Shown here: positions 6,572-13,309 of the stretch, one piece after another | Numbering within the stretch: position 1 is the stretch's first letter | Layout: each line of letters starts with the position of its first letter | Assembly (NCBI GenBank): GCA_047611125.1 | Contig: JBLFXH010000061.1 | Coordinates: 1-14,923 of the forward strand | DNA: 14,923 bases | From: JABDJZ01 sp047611125 | GTDB lineage: Bacteria; Bacteroidota; Rhodothermia; Rhodothermales; UBA10348 | Direction: 5' to 3' | Translations under genes and position numbers: made by a program | Notes under the pieces: generated by a model | What the model saw: the letters and a program-made list of their open reading frames with translations, nothing else | The model's database searches: none | What the model was told of the DNA's origin: nothing

Positions 6572-7972
6572 TCAGCGGTCCGTATCGGGCTCTTGCTCAC
6601 GAAATCGAATCAACGCCTCTTGGAGTCGCTGCCGAAAGGCCGCGGCCTCAGGCCTGTCTTCGGGCTTCCAGACCAGACCATCCAGCAACAGATCAGCAGG
6701 AATTAGCGTCCCCGGAAAGTACGTACCAATCACGTCCTGATAGACACGCAGGTCAGAGATCTCGTCTCCCGAGAACAGAAAGCGAATCCGGTCCGCCGTT
6801 ACCTGCAGGGCGCCGGCCAGGCTGTCGGCGTCGTCGCGGTTGAAATAAACGGCCTCCGCATTGGGAGACACCTCAAGCAATCGCAGCGAATCGGCTCGAA
6901 ATAGCCCGAGGACCGTCATTCCCTTCATTTGCTGCAGTCGATCGACGAGCGTGTCTCGTTGGGCCACGAATGCGCTCCCCCGAACCAGGAGCGAATCGAT
7001 TGCGCCGTCATGGCCCGCGATCCGGATGGTGTCGCCTGACACCTGAGACTCGCCGACCCAGATGAATGGCTGCCCAAACAGACGGCTCTCGGACCGCCCG
7101 CCGACCCACGAACGCTGCAAAACGGAGTCGGCGAGAGCGGAAAAATCCGAGTCAGCTACGCGGACGTCGCCAACGGCGATAGTCGAATCGACGCTGTCCT
7201 CACGGGCCGAGTGAATCTCCCCCGCGCTGATGTACAAGGTATCCGCGGCAGTGGAATCAGTACTGATTCGGGCAACCAGCACGTTGCCTGTGGCGACACC
7301 TGTACCGAGGCTGTCGTCGTTCAGTGCGCGGTCTCCCAGAATGAAGCTCTCCAGGTCGTCATCGCGCCGAACGATCACCACATTCCCTCGGGCATCACTG
7401 CGCCGGCCATCTCGGGAATAGTCCAGCGAATCGGCCAGGACATCGGACTCGTCCGAGTCCAACCTCACCGACCCGGCAAACTCGGCCCGTTTTTCTTCCG
7501 TCCAGTAGGACCCAGTCTGGCTGGTCAGAACCGTAACTGAGTCCACCATCCGGACCCCCGCTCTGAAGTCGGCACGGTGCTCTTCCAAGTCGAAATCCCC
7601 CTCGGGCGCGGTGACCACCACTTCACCATCCCCCAGGCGAACCCGGCCGACAGCGCGGCCGACCTTGGTAATACGGTTGTACCTCACTTCGTCGGCCGTG
7701 AGCGTGTCCCCCTGATCGATGATGCGGACGTTGCGCGAAAAGAGGTAGCGACCGTTGCCGTAGTCCACACCGCGGGCTGCTCTCAGCGTAATCGTCTCCT
7801 GCTGCAATTGCACCTGGGTCATCTCGATGATCTGCACCCCGTTCTCGACCCGCATCTGAAACGTGCCGGCGTCCAGATTGAACCGGCGCTGCTGTCCCGA
7901 GGCCGTCGGTGCCAGCAGGACTCCGAACACGAAGGTGCTCAGAAGCATGGCGAAGCCTGTGCGCCGGATCAC
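6572..7972 (-). CDS. OstA/LptA-like periplasmic LPS-transport protein
   Basis: LptA-type proteins form the periplasmic beta-jellyroll bridge that carries LPS from LptC to the outer membrane. The start is GTG at 7972, overlapping the lptC stop in GTGA; an ATG at codon 9 is possible. Residues 1-26 are a Sec signal peptide (MIRRTGFAMLL..., likely cleaved near TASG-QQ). The mature part is rich in short beta-strand repeats typical of OstA folds: TLRAARGVDYGNGRYLFSRNV, ADEVRYNR, VTAPEGDFDLEEHRADFRAGV, DVLADSLDYSRDGRRSDARGNVVIV. At 466 residues it is far longer than LptA (about 185) and resembles the long OstA-like proteins of Bacteroidota, which carry several jellyroll segments. The final residues are charged and helical. 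Its position between lptC and lptB makes the pathway assignment strong. Whether it replaces LptA alone or also part of LptD function cannot be told from sequence. Confidence 0.85.
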   Translation of the reverse strand: MIRRTGFAMLLSTFVFGVLLAPTASGQQRRFNLDAGTFQMRVENGVQIIEMTQVQLQQETITLRAARGVDYGNGRYLFSRNVRIIDQGDTLTADEVRYNRITKVGRAVGRVRLGDGEVVVTAPEGDFDLEEHRADFRAGVRMVDSVTVLTSQTGSYWTEEKRAEFAGSVRLDSDESDVLADSLDYSRDGRRSDARGNVVIVRRDDDLESFILGDRALNDDSLGTGVATGNVLVARISTDSTAADTLYISAGEIHSAREDSVDSTIAVGDVRVADSDFSALADSVLQRSWVGGRSESRLFGQPFIWVGESQVSGDTIRIAGHDGAIDSLLVRGSAFVAQRDTLVDRLQQMKGMTVLGLFRADSLRLLEVSPNAEAVYFNRDDADSLAGALQVTADRIRFLFSGDEISDLRVYQDVIGTYFPGTLIPADLLLDGLVWKPEDRPEAAAFRQRLQEALIRFREQEPDTDR

Positions 7973-8550
7973 TGGCTCTCCTCGTCGTCATCCACGAGTA
8001 CCGTCCCTGTCACATTCGTCAGTTTTAGGTTCGTCAGATCCTCGTCCGCCTCCAGGCCATACCCTTCCAACTGCCGATCCGGCATCTCTATCCGGGCAAA
8101 TCCAGGCGTTGAGACCGAACGCTCGAACTCGGACCATTCGAGCTGCTCACTCTCCACACGCCGACCTTCGCGCGCTACGGCCACCACATTCCCTCGAGCC
8201 ACCATCCGGCGCTCGCGGTCATAGAAAATCACCCGATCGGCCTGAAGCACGGCTGCCGAATCGCCGCGGGCATCGAAAATATCTACGATTACCCGGGCAC
8301 CGTCATCAAGGCCTGAAAGAACCATGTAGGTACTGTCGGCCCGGTCGTAGTAGGCCATGTAGGAAGCGCGGATGTGTACGCGCGGCTTGCCGTCCTCACT
8401 GATGAAGTAGGTGGGATTCCAAGTCTCCTGGTCCGGTCCATCTTGGGTCTGGACCACATCGATGGACGGTGGTGGCACATAGCGCGTGCAGCCACTCACC
8501 AAGCCGGCCAGCAGGAGCAGTCTCGGAGCCATCATGGCGCTGCCTCTCAT
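7969..8550 (-). CDS. lptC: LptC-like LPS export lipoprotein
   Basis: LptC is the inner-membrane partner that receives LPS from LptFG and hands it to LptA. This version has a lipoprotein signal: MRGSAMMAPRLLLLAGLVSG followed by Cys21 (lipobox VSGC), so it is likely lipid-anchored rather than held by a transmembrane helix, as in several Bacteroidota homologues. The mature part shows OstA-type beta-strand pairs (VIVDIFDARGDSAAVLQADR, VIFYDRERRMVARGNVVAV) and the conserved late motif LEGYGLEADEDLTNLKLTNV, matching the G-x-G-x-x-x-D-x-x-L pattern of LptC. ATG 8550 overlaps the previous stop in ATGA. Alternatives are ATG 8565 (family-unlike N-terminal extension) and ATG 8535, which has GAGAGG 7 nt upstream and still gives a good signal peptide. 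It overlaps the downstream OstA-like gene by 4 nt. Confidence 0.87.
   Translation of the reverse strand: MRGSAMMAPRLLLLAGLVSGCTRYVPPPSIDVVQTQDGPDQETWNPTYFISEDGKPRVHIRASYMAYYDRADSTYMVLSGLDDGARVIVDIFDARGDSAAVLQADRVIFYDRERRMVARGNVVAVAREGRRVESEQLEWSEFERSVSTPGFARIEMPDRQLEGYGLEADEDLTNLKLTNVTGTVLVDDDEESQ
8543..8548 (-). promoter_or_regulatory. Candidate ribosome binding site supporting an internal lptC start at 8535
   Basis: GAGAGG on the minus strand lies 7 nt before ATG 8535, just past the ATGA overlap. It favours translation of lptC from 8535 (MMAPRLLLLAGLVSGC) rather than from 8550 or 8565. Confidence 0.4.
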
Positions 8551-9242
8551 GCGCGGCCTCCGCAAAGGCGCACTCCGGTCTCAACAACAGGACCACAACC
8601 GGCCATCAACTCGCGAAACTCTTCGAGTGCGGCCGGCGCGTCCAAGCGGGCTGCTTCGGGGATATACATGATACCGGCAACGTTGCAGGATGCCGGGTGC
8701 GTCTTGGTCCTGTGACTGTCCTTGACCGGGTTGACCATGGGCCGATCCGACGAATCGGCGAGAACCAGCAGATCCTGCAACCCAATTTCCTGTCCCGAGG
8801 CATTAAATACATAGGACTCGCCCTCCCGGCCACGTCTGGCGAAGCACGTTTGCCCGGCCAGATCCAGATCCCAAACCGATGCGGGCACGAGATGCTTCAA
8901 GCTGATGTAGTTGCAGATGTCTACGGCTGGGGAGATTCCGGGAAAGCTACCTTCCCTGGCCGCTCTGATCAGGTATTCGCTAGCCGGCTTACCCCGACCC
9001 GTGGGCTTGTACCGCCCGAAGCGCAAAATGTCGCGCGCTGCCTTGCGCGTGGCATCTTCTTCCGCGGTGAGGTCGCTCTGCCGAGCAACCAACAAGGCGC
9101 CGAGCTGCTCCTCAAATCCATCCGGGTAGACCCCCGGCTCCATACCAATCGTCCACACCAGGCCAAAAAGGACACCTTCTGTCCCTCCCGGCGTGGTGAG
9201 CGTGATGGCCTGATCAAACTTTGGGGGAGACGATTCGGTCAA
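8547..9242 (-). CDS. B3/4 domain protein (free-standing PheRS beta-subunit-like tRNA-editing/binding domain)
   Basis: The protein resembles the B3/4 module of phenylalanyl-tRNA synthetase beta, which hydrolyses mischarged Tyr-tRNA-Phe. Free-standing copies exist in many bacteria, and their substrates are mostly undefined. Recognisable pieces are FGRYKPTGRGKPASEYLIRAA, ISPAVDICNYISLKHLVPASVWDLD (the conserved P-x-V-D-x-x-N-x-x-S motif) and ASGQEIGLQDLLVLADSSDRPMVNPVKDSHRTK. The open frame reaches 9410, but the first 56 residues are basic and unlike the family. I chose TTG 9242, giving 231 residues, because GCAGGAA sits 10 nt upstream and the product starts just before the first domain strand. 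It is the first gene of the run leading to lptC, overlapping it by 4 nt (ATGA). Aromatic tRNA quality control would match tyrS and aroF downstream, but that is inference. Confidence 0.8.
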   Translation of the reverse strand: MTESSPPKFDQAITLTTPGGTEGVLFGLVWTIGMEPGVYPDGFEEQLGALLVARQSDLTAEEDATRKAARDILRFGRYKPTGRGKPASEYLIRAAREGSFPGISPAVDICNYISLKHLVPASVWDLDLAGQTCFARRGREGESYVFNASGQEIGLQDLLVLADSSDRPMVNPVKDSHRTKTHPASCNVAGIMYIPEAARLDAPAALEEFRELMAGCGPVVETGVRLCGGRA

Positions 9243-9252
9243 GGTGGCTCGA

Positions 9253-9259
9253 TTCCTGC
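9253..9259 (-). promoter_or_regulatory. Ribosome binding site for the B3/4 gene (decides a TTG start)
   Basis: GCAGGAA on the minus strand lies 10 nt before TTG 9242. No ATG or GTG in this frame has a comparable site near the start of the conserved domain. Confidence 0.5.
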
Positions 9260-9468
9260 AAGGAAAAAGACAAATAGCCCGGTGTATTCGGGCGGTCCTT
9301 CCGGTTGTTCCTCGAACTGTGCTTCGGCGTTTGTCGCCTGAGCGGGAACGAGATGACCCGGTGGAGTAGAAAGGTCGGTTTTTAGAGGCCGGTTTCCCCT
9401 TTAGATCCACTGACGGCCGCCGATACTACGGGCCAGTGAAATCGTTTATAACTAAGACCGTCCCGGCC

Positions 9469-9822
9469 ATGCAAGTCACCTCCATGAACTTCACGGTTGA
9501 ATCCTGGACCCAGCAAACTGTCGTCGTCCACGTCGGCAAGGCTCTGGACTTTAGGAATGCGTCCGATTTCAAAGCGGCCTGCCAAGAGCAGGTTCGTGCG
9601 GGCGTTCGCAACTTTGTCCTTGATTTTTCTGAGACAGGAATCCTCGATTCCACGGGTCTCGGATCCATTTTTTCCCTTTATCGGCAGGTATCGCCGCTCG
9701 ATGGCCAGGTGGTCTTCGCAGCAGTCTCCCGCCCAGTTCAGGTAGTTGTGCAGCTGACGCGGACCTACAAGGTCTTCCGCCAGTTCCCGTCGCTTGATGC
9801 AGCTCGCGAGGCCGTCAAGTAA
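9469..9822 (+). CDS. STAS-domain anti-sigma factor antagonist (RsbV/SpoIIAA type)
   Basis: In partner switching, the unphosphorylated STAS protein binds the HATPase anti-sigma/kinase and frees its target; the kinase inactivates it by Ser/Thr phosphorylation. The 117-residue product is a single STAS domain: strand MNFTVESWTQQTVVVHVGKALDF, the helix SDFKAACQEQVRAG, then NFVLDFSETGILDSTGLGS. The DSTG motif (60-63) carries the phosphorylatable residue. Start choice is uncertain. GTG 9436 adds 11 residues, ATG 9469 is chosen, and ATG 9484 gives the tightest domain; none has a clear ribosome-binding site. TAA ends at 9822, 6 nt before the next gene, whose product is the expected kinase partner. The gene is divergent from the B3/4 gene, and the 226-nt region between them must hold both promoters, none of which I can define. 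Confidence 0.87.
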   Translation: MQVTSMNFTVESWTQQTVVVHVGKALDFRNASDFKAACQEQVRAGVRNFVLDFSETGILDSTGLGSIFSLYRQVSPLDGQVVFAAVSRPVQVVVQLTRTYKVFRQFPSLDAAREAVK

Positions 9823-9828
9823 TCCTGA

Positions 9829-10305
9829 TTGACTCTGCTTGCTCTTGGCAACGTGAAACCAGCACGCCAACATTTCGGAGACCTCGAACGCGTCATTGAC
9901 GAAGTTCATGCCATGTTCGACCATTGGGAGAACAGCGGCATTTTTTCGCCGGCGTTTGATGAGGACAAGGTTCAGCTCATGAAGCTGGCTGTCCACGAAT
10001 GGATGGCCAATCTGGTGCAACACGCCCACTTCGGAAATCGGACACCCGAGATCCGCATGGACGTCACGCCGAATGGCAAGCGAGTTCGATGCGTCATCGT
10101 TGACAATTCCGATGGCTTTGACCTTGGCACGTACCTGACCGACAAGCGCGGGGCCCTCCCTGTGTTGCCCGAACGAGGTATGGGGCTGCTCATGCTTGAT
10201 GCAGCCACTGAATACATGAACTACCACCGAGATGACGACGGATGTCATCGTCTAGAGTTTTCTGTTTCGGCAGACCAAGATCCATGGCTCAACATTCCAT
10301 TCTAG
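9829..10305 (+). CDS. Anti-sigma factor / serine kinase, HATPase_c_2 (RsbW/SpoIIAB type)
   Basis: RsbW-like GHKL proteins bind ATP, phosphorylate their STAS antagonist and sequester a sigma factor or other target. The 158-residue size is right. The N-box is LAVHEWMANLVQHAHFG with Glu57 and Asn61. The G1 box reads VDNSDGFD (91-98), with Ser94 where the first Gly of the usual D-x-G-x-G is expected. The G2 box is ERGMGLLML (115-123), followed by the usual strand YMNYHRDDDGCHRLEFS. It starts at TTG 9829, 6 nt after the STAS stop. GTG 9853 (VKPARQHFGDLERV) is an alternative; neither has a ribosome-binding site, so translational coupling is likely. Its last 22 nt overlap the response-regulator phosphatase gene. 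Its output could be a sigma factor elsewhere or a non-sigma target. Confidence 0.87.
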   Translation: MTLLALGNVKPARQHFGDLERVIDEVHAMFDHWENSGIFSPAFDEDKVQLMKLAVHEWMANLVQHAHFGNRTPEIRMDVTPNGKRVRCVIVDNSDGFDLGTYLTDKRGALPVLPERGMGLLMLDAATEYMNYHRDDDGCHRLEFSVSADQDPWLNIPF

Positions 10306-11459
10306 TAGTAGAAGACGAGCACACCCTGCGCAGGCTGCTTGAGTATCGCCTGAGCAAGTTGTATCGCGTCCGCACCGCTGCAAACGGTGAGGAAGCGGTC
10401 GAGCGAGTCAACGAGGAATTGCCGGATCTGGTGATCTCAGACATCATGATGCCTCGGATGGATGGGTTTGCCCTCCAGGCCGAGTTGCAGAAGAGGCGCG
10501 AGACCAGAGCGATTCCGTTCATCTTCCTGACCGCCAAGGCTGACGAAAGCAGCCGGCTCAAGGGACGACGGACCGGCGTGGATGATTACATCACCAAACC
10601 GTTCGACATCGACGCGCTGCTAACGCGCATCGAACGCCTGCTGGAGCGCACTGCGATTTTCCAGACGCAGTTGGACGCCCGCATCGGCCAGGACTTCTCC
10701 AGGAAGCTGATGCCGAAGAAGCTGCCGACTGTGGAAGGCTACAGTTCGCACTTCCTGAACAACCCGAAGGAGCACGGAGGCGGAGACCTGTTCGATTGGA
10801 CCGAACCCGAACCCGGGACCTTCTACATCACGATTGGTGACGTGATGGGCAAAGGGTTGCAAGCCAAATTTTACGCATTCAGCTTCCTTGGATACGTGCG
10901 AAGCACGCTCCACGGGATGCTGCGGGAAACCCGCTCCCCTGCCCTGCTCATGCAGCGGGTGAATCAGGTGTTGATGGAGGACCCAACCATGGAAGAGACC
11001 TTCGCGTCCCTCCTTCTGGCACGCTGGGAGCCCGCCAAGAACGAGATCACCTACGCCAACGCTGGCCACTGTCGACCGTTGATTGTGTCGCCGCACAAGG
11101 CTGAAGTAGTGCCCTACAGCGACATCATCCTTGGGCTCGACCCCATGGCGGAGTTTACGGACACCACCATCCAACTTGGCCCGGAGAGCGCCTTTGTGTC
11201 CTACACCGATGGGCTTCTGGAACAGGAAATGGAAGGTGGCGCCCAGTTGGGCGAAGGCGGACTAATGGACCTGGTACCCGGTGTCTATCGGGAGGAGAAG
11301 CCCATCGACCGTATGCTTGAGCAGATCCTTGCAAAGAGCACCACGCCGGAATTCGCCGATGATATTCTGGTATTCTGGCTTGAACGTCAGGCCCTGCGCC
11401 ACCGCCAGACTCCGCGCTGGTTCTCGCCGTTCTCCGATCAGACCAATCGGAAAGCCTGA
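10284..11459 (+). CDS. Response regulator fused to PP2C-type (SpoIIE/RsbU) serine phosphatase
   Basis: The protein has 391 residues from ATG 10284 (MAQHSILVVEDEH). The receiver domain (1-125) has the acidic pair Glu10/Asp11, phosphoacceptor Asp53 in SDIMMPRMDG, Thr83 and Lys105 in YITKPFD, so it should be phosphorylated by a histidine kinase. A short helical linker (LLTRIERLLERTAIFQTQLDARI) leads to the PP2C domain with HGGGDLFDW, IGDVMGKGLQAKF, ITYANAGHCRPLI, FVSYTDGLLEQE and ADDILVFWLER. The metal-binding Asp residues are present, so it should be active. It would dephosphorylate the STAS protein two genes upstream, setting the switch in response to receiver phosphorylation. The start lies inside the kinase gene (22-nt overlap). 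An earlier ATG at 10242 would add 14 family-unlike residues. No histidine kinase is adjacent. Confidence 0.94.
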   Translation: MAQHSILVVEDEHTLRRLLEYRLSKLYRVRTAANGEEAVERVNEELPDLVISDIMMPRMDGFALQAELQKRRETRAIPFIFLTAKADESSRLKGRRTGVDDYITKPFDIDALLTRIERLLERTAIFQTQLDARIGQDFSRKLMPKKLPTVEGYSSHFLNNPKEHGGGDLFDWTEPEPGTFYITIGDVMGKGLQAKFYAFSFLGYVRSTLHGMLRETRSPALLMQRVNQVLMEDPTMEETFASLLLARWEPAKNEITYANAGHCRPLIVSPHKAEVVPYSDIILGLDPMAEFTDTTIQLGPESAFVSYTDGLLEQEMEGGAQLGEGGLMDLVPGVYREEKPIDRMLEQILAKSTTPEFADDILVFWLERQALRHRQTPRWFSPFSDQTNRKA

Positions 11460-11467
11460 GCGTCAGG
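11455..11467. terminator. Palindrome spanning both convergent stop codons
   Basis: CCTGA-GCG-TCAGG is a perfect 5-bp inverted repeat around 3 nt. Its left arm contains the TGA of the phosphatase gene and its right arm the TGA of the minus-strand aminotransferase gene. There is no T-run. The symmetry may simply come from two nearby TGA codons and matching flanks. Confidence 0.25.
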
Positions 11468-12566
11468 TCCGACCCAGAATTTCGCGCATTGCCGTCTCGA
11501 ACCCGTCCAGATCGGCGGCCGAGTTGTAGGCGTGTACCGACACCCTGAGACCACTTCCCCGAGCTGAAGTCTGGATCCCCCTTTCCTTGAGGGCTGTCGC
11601 GATTTCAGACGGATCGCCAACCTTGATCAGGGCAATCCCTGACAAGTGATCTTGATCGCGGGTGGAGAGCAGCTCCAAACCCAACCGATCCACGCACTCG
11701 TGAAGTGCTAGCATCAAGGACCTAATTCGGTCCGCCGTCCTCGCCGGCTCTTCCTGGCCCCAAAGTTTCGCCGCAGCGCCCATTGCAAAGGATCCGGGAA
11801 AAGGTGGATGTCCCGCCTCGGCAAATGACCCGTCGAGTCCCGGGTCCAGAACCCCGGCCTCCAACGCGAAGGGTTCCCGTTGACTCCGCCAACCTGCATT
11901 CGGCGACCCCTTGGCCGGCAGCCCTTTTGGAAGCGCTAGCCCGGCCACTCCGTAGCCAGACGTCAACCACTTGTAGCCGCTGAAGACAACGGCATCCAGC
12001 CTTAGGGCTGTGGCGTCGAGCGGAAAAGCAGCTACGCCCTGCGTTGCATCCACGACCAGTCGCGCGCCCGCATTCCGGCAGACCTCCGCAATGGAGACCA
12101 GATCCGCCCGAAATCCGGTGGAGAACTGGACCCAGCTAAGAACCACCACATCGACCCCGGCCGCTGCTGCCCGAACATCGTCAGCGTCGAACCCTCCATC
12201 CGCCCGGACCTTCCAGGCGCTGGGCTGAAACCCGCGGCGAAGCCAGGGCAGCGTGCAGGAAGGGAATTCCGTCTCGGGGTAGGCGAAGCGGTCGCCGGGG
12301 TAGAGACTGGCGACGAGGTTTAGCCCGACCGACGCATTTCCGACGAAAGCCATATGCTCGGACGGGCAGCCTACCAGTCCTCCGGTCTCCCCGCGGGCCG
12401 CGTTCGTTCGCGCAATCCATTCGTTCCAGTGGACGTCCCCATCCTCCAGAGACTCCCGGTAGTACTCAGCTGCAGCGTGATGGGCCACGTCCGGGATGGG
12501 CGCGCCACCCGCCGTATTCAGGTAGGTGGTCCGCGCCAGCGCGGGGAAACGGTCTCGTAGAGTCAT
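11463..12566 (-). CDS. Class V aminotransferase (cysteine desulfurase/isopenicillin-epimerase-like fold)
   Basis: This is a PLP-dependent fold-type I enzyme of 367 residues. The N-terminus MTLRDRFPALARTTYLNTAGGAPIP matches class V entries, where the strand YLNTAGGAP precedes the substrate site. PLP-binding features are GNASVGLNLVASL (76-88), VVDATQGVAAFPLD (171-184; Asp173 pairs with the pyridine nitrogen) and VVFSGYKWLTSGYG (193-206) with Lys199 as the Schiff-base lysine. The C-terminal domain has SGIALIKVGDPSEIATALKERGIQTSARGSGLRVSVHAYNS, with the usual R-x-S-x-H/Y end motif. I see no conserved catalytic Cys loop of a NifS/IscS desulfurase, so an aminotransferase, lyase or selenocysteine-lyase-like role is as likely. 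Its substrate cannot be told. It is a lone gene, convergent with the phosphatase (3 nt apart) and divergent from the lipoprotein gene. Confidence 0.9.
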   Translation of the reverse strand: MTLRDRFPALARTTYLNTAGGAPIPDVAHHAAAEYYRESLEDGDVHWNEWIARTNAARGETGGLVGCPSEHMAFVGNASVGLNLVASLYPGDRFAYPETEFPSCTLPWLRRGFQPSAWKVRADGGFDADDVRAAAAGVDVVVLSWVQFSTGFRADLVSIAEVCRNAGARLVVDATQGVAAFPLDATALRLDAVVFSGYKWLTSGYGVAGLALPKGLPAKGSPNAGWRSQREPFALEAGVLDPGLDGSFAEAGHPPFPGSFAMGAAAKLWGQEEPARTADRIRSLMLALHECVDRLGLELLSTRDQDHLSGIALIKVGDPSEIATALKERGIQTSARGSGLRVSVHAYNSAADLDGFETAMREILGRT

Positions 12567-12799
12567 GAGCCAAGTTGCGCGGCGCTGCGCTGCGGGTCAA
12601 GTCGGCACGCTTCTTGGTTTTCGCGGGTCGTCCCATACAGGTCACGACCATGAGCGAAAGGTTCTCTGGATTTGCCCCTTTCTGCACAACTGACCCGGCC
12701 CGGTCCACGGGTGGGAATGCTAACGAAGCGGCACAGAAGGTTGATCTTGTCAACTGGTCCGACTTTGCAGATCTTAGGATTCCATTCAGCGCCCCGGCC

Positions 12800-13258
12800 G
12801 TGCGATTCCTATTCCTTCTTGTCTTGCTGCTCTGCGCCGGATGCCGCGACTTCGCTGTGGACGCACTGAGTGACGACCCCTCGGGCCGACGATTCCGTTC
12901 GTTTGACGTTGAAGCCCAGGTCCCCTTTGAAATGAATCTCGGGGACGAGGCCTTTCTTCAGGTGGCCGACATGACGATCACCTTTTCCTTGGTTCTGGAA
13001 GACTCCAGATGTCCCTCAGAGGCATCGTGCAACGGTCCCGGAAAGGCGGGTGTTCTTATGGACATAGCCCACGGCATTGGCGACGACTCCCAGATTATCC
13101 TGAACATTCCTGGGCAGGTCCCGACTCCGTACCGGGTGAATGATTACGTCCAGCATAGAGATGAGCGGTTTCAGCTCCTCGAGCTCACCCCCTACCCCAA
13201 GCAGGACGACGTACCTAATGCGGCGTCGTACACCGCGACCATCCTGATCGATCGCTAA
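12800..13258 (+). CDS. Small lipoprotein with DSRCP motif, function unknown
   Basis: GTG 12800 gives 152 residues beginning MRFLFLLVLLLCAG followed by Cys15, a compact lipoprotein signal peptide, so the product should be lipid-anchored in the periplasm or outer membrane. The frame stays open back to 12575 with an ATG at 12650, but that would place 50 residues before the signal peptide; the GTG start is an inference without a ribosome-binding site. The mature part has a beta-rich pattern: FEMNLGDEAFLQVADMTITFSLVLEDSRCPSEASC, then GKAGVLMDI. The L-E-D-S-R-C-P-x(4)-C motif (Cys71 and Cys77) recurs in small secreted or lipid-anchored proteins of Bacteroidota and related groups, where the two Cys probably form a disulfide. 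No enzyme motif is seen. It is followed by a stem-loop and then ndk. Confidence 0.72.
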   Translation: MRFLFLLVLLLCAGCRDFAVDALSDDPSGRRFRSFDVEAQVPFEMNLGDEAFLQVADMTITFSLVLEDSRCPSEASCNGPGKAGVLMDIAHGIGDDSQIILNIPGQVPTPYRVNDYVQHRDERFQLLELTPYPKQDDVPNAASYTATILIDR

Positions 13259-13263
13259 AGGCC

Positions 13264-13302
13264 GTTTCACGGACTTTTCCCGCCTGCCGGGAGTCATGAA
13301 AC
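13264..13302 (+). terminator. Long stem-loop between lipoprotein gene and ndk
   Basis: Three nested pairings form one hairpin: GTTTCA (13264-13269) with TGAAAC (13297-13302), GAC (13272-13274) with GTC (13293-13295), and TCCCG (13278-13282) with CGGGA (13288-13292) around a 5-nt loop. It begins 6 nt after the lipoprotein stop. No T-run follows on either strand, so it is a Rho-assisted terminator, a 3'-end stabiliser or an operator-like structure. Its right end abuts a TATAAT hexamer. Confidence 0.45.
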
Positions 13303-13303
13303 G

Positions 13304-13309
13304 TATAAT
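13304..13309 (+). promoter_or_regulatory. Possible -10 element for ndk
   Basis: A perfect TATAAT lies 75 nt upstream of the ndk ATG. There is no recognisable -35 hexamer at 16-18 nt, where the sequence is inside the stem-loop, and no TG extension. It is plausible as the -10 box of an ndk promoter but unsupported on the -35 side. Confidence 0.35.

Noticed and set aside
9243..9410. N-terminal extension of the B3/4 protein
   Set aside because: The added 56 residues are basic and low in family similarity, and a ribosome-binding site sits next to the internal TTG 9242.
9243..9468. Defined promoters in the divergent region between the B3/4 and STAS genes
   Set aside because: TTTATAACT at 9445-9453 looks AT-rich and -10-like, but no matching -35 was found, and it falls inside one possible reading of the STAS gene.
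12575..12799. Extension of the DSRCP lipoprotein to ATG 12575 or 12650
   Set aside because: It would put 50 or more non-conserved residues before a clear lipoprotein signal peptide that fits a start at GTG 12800.
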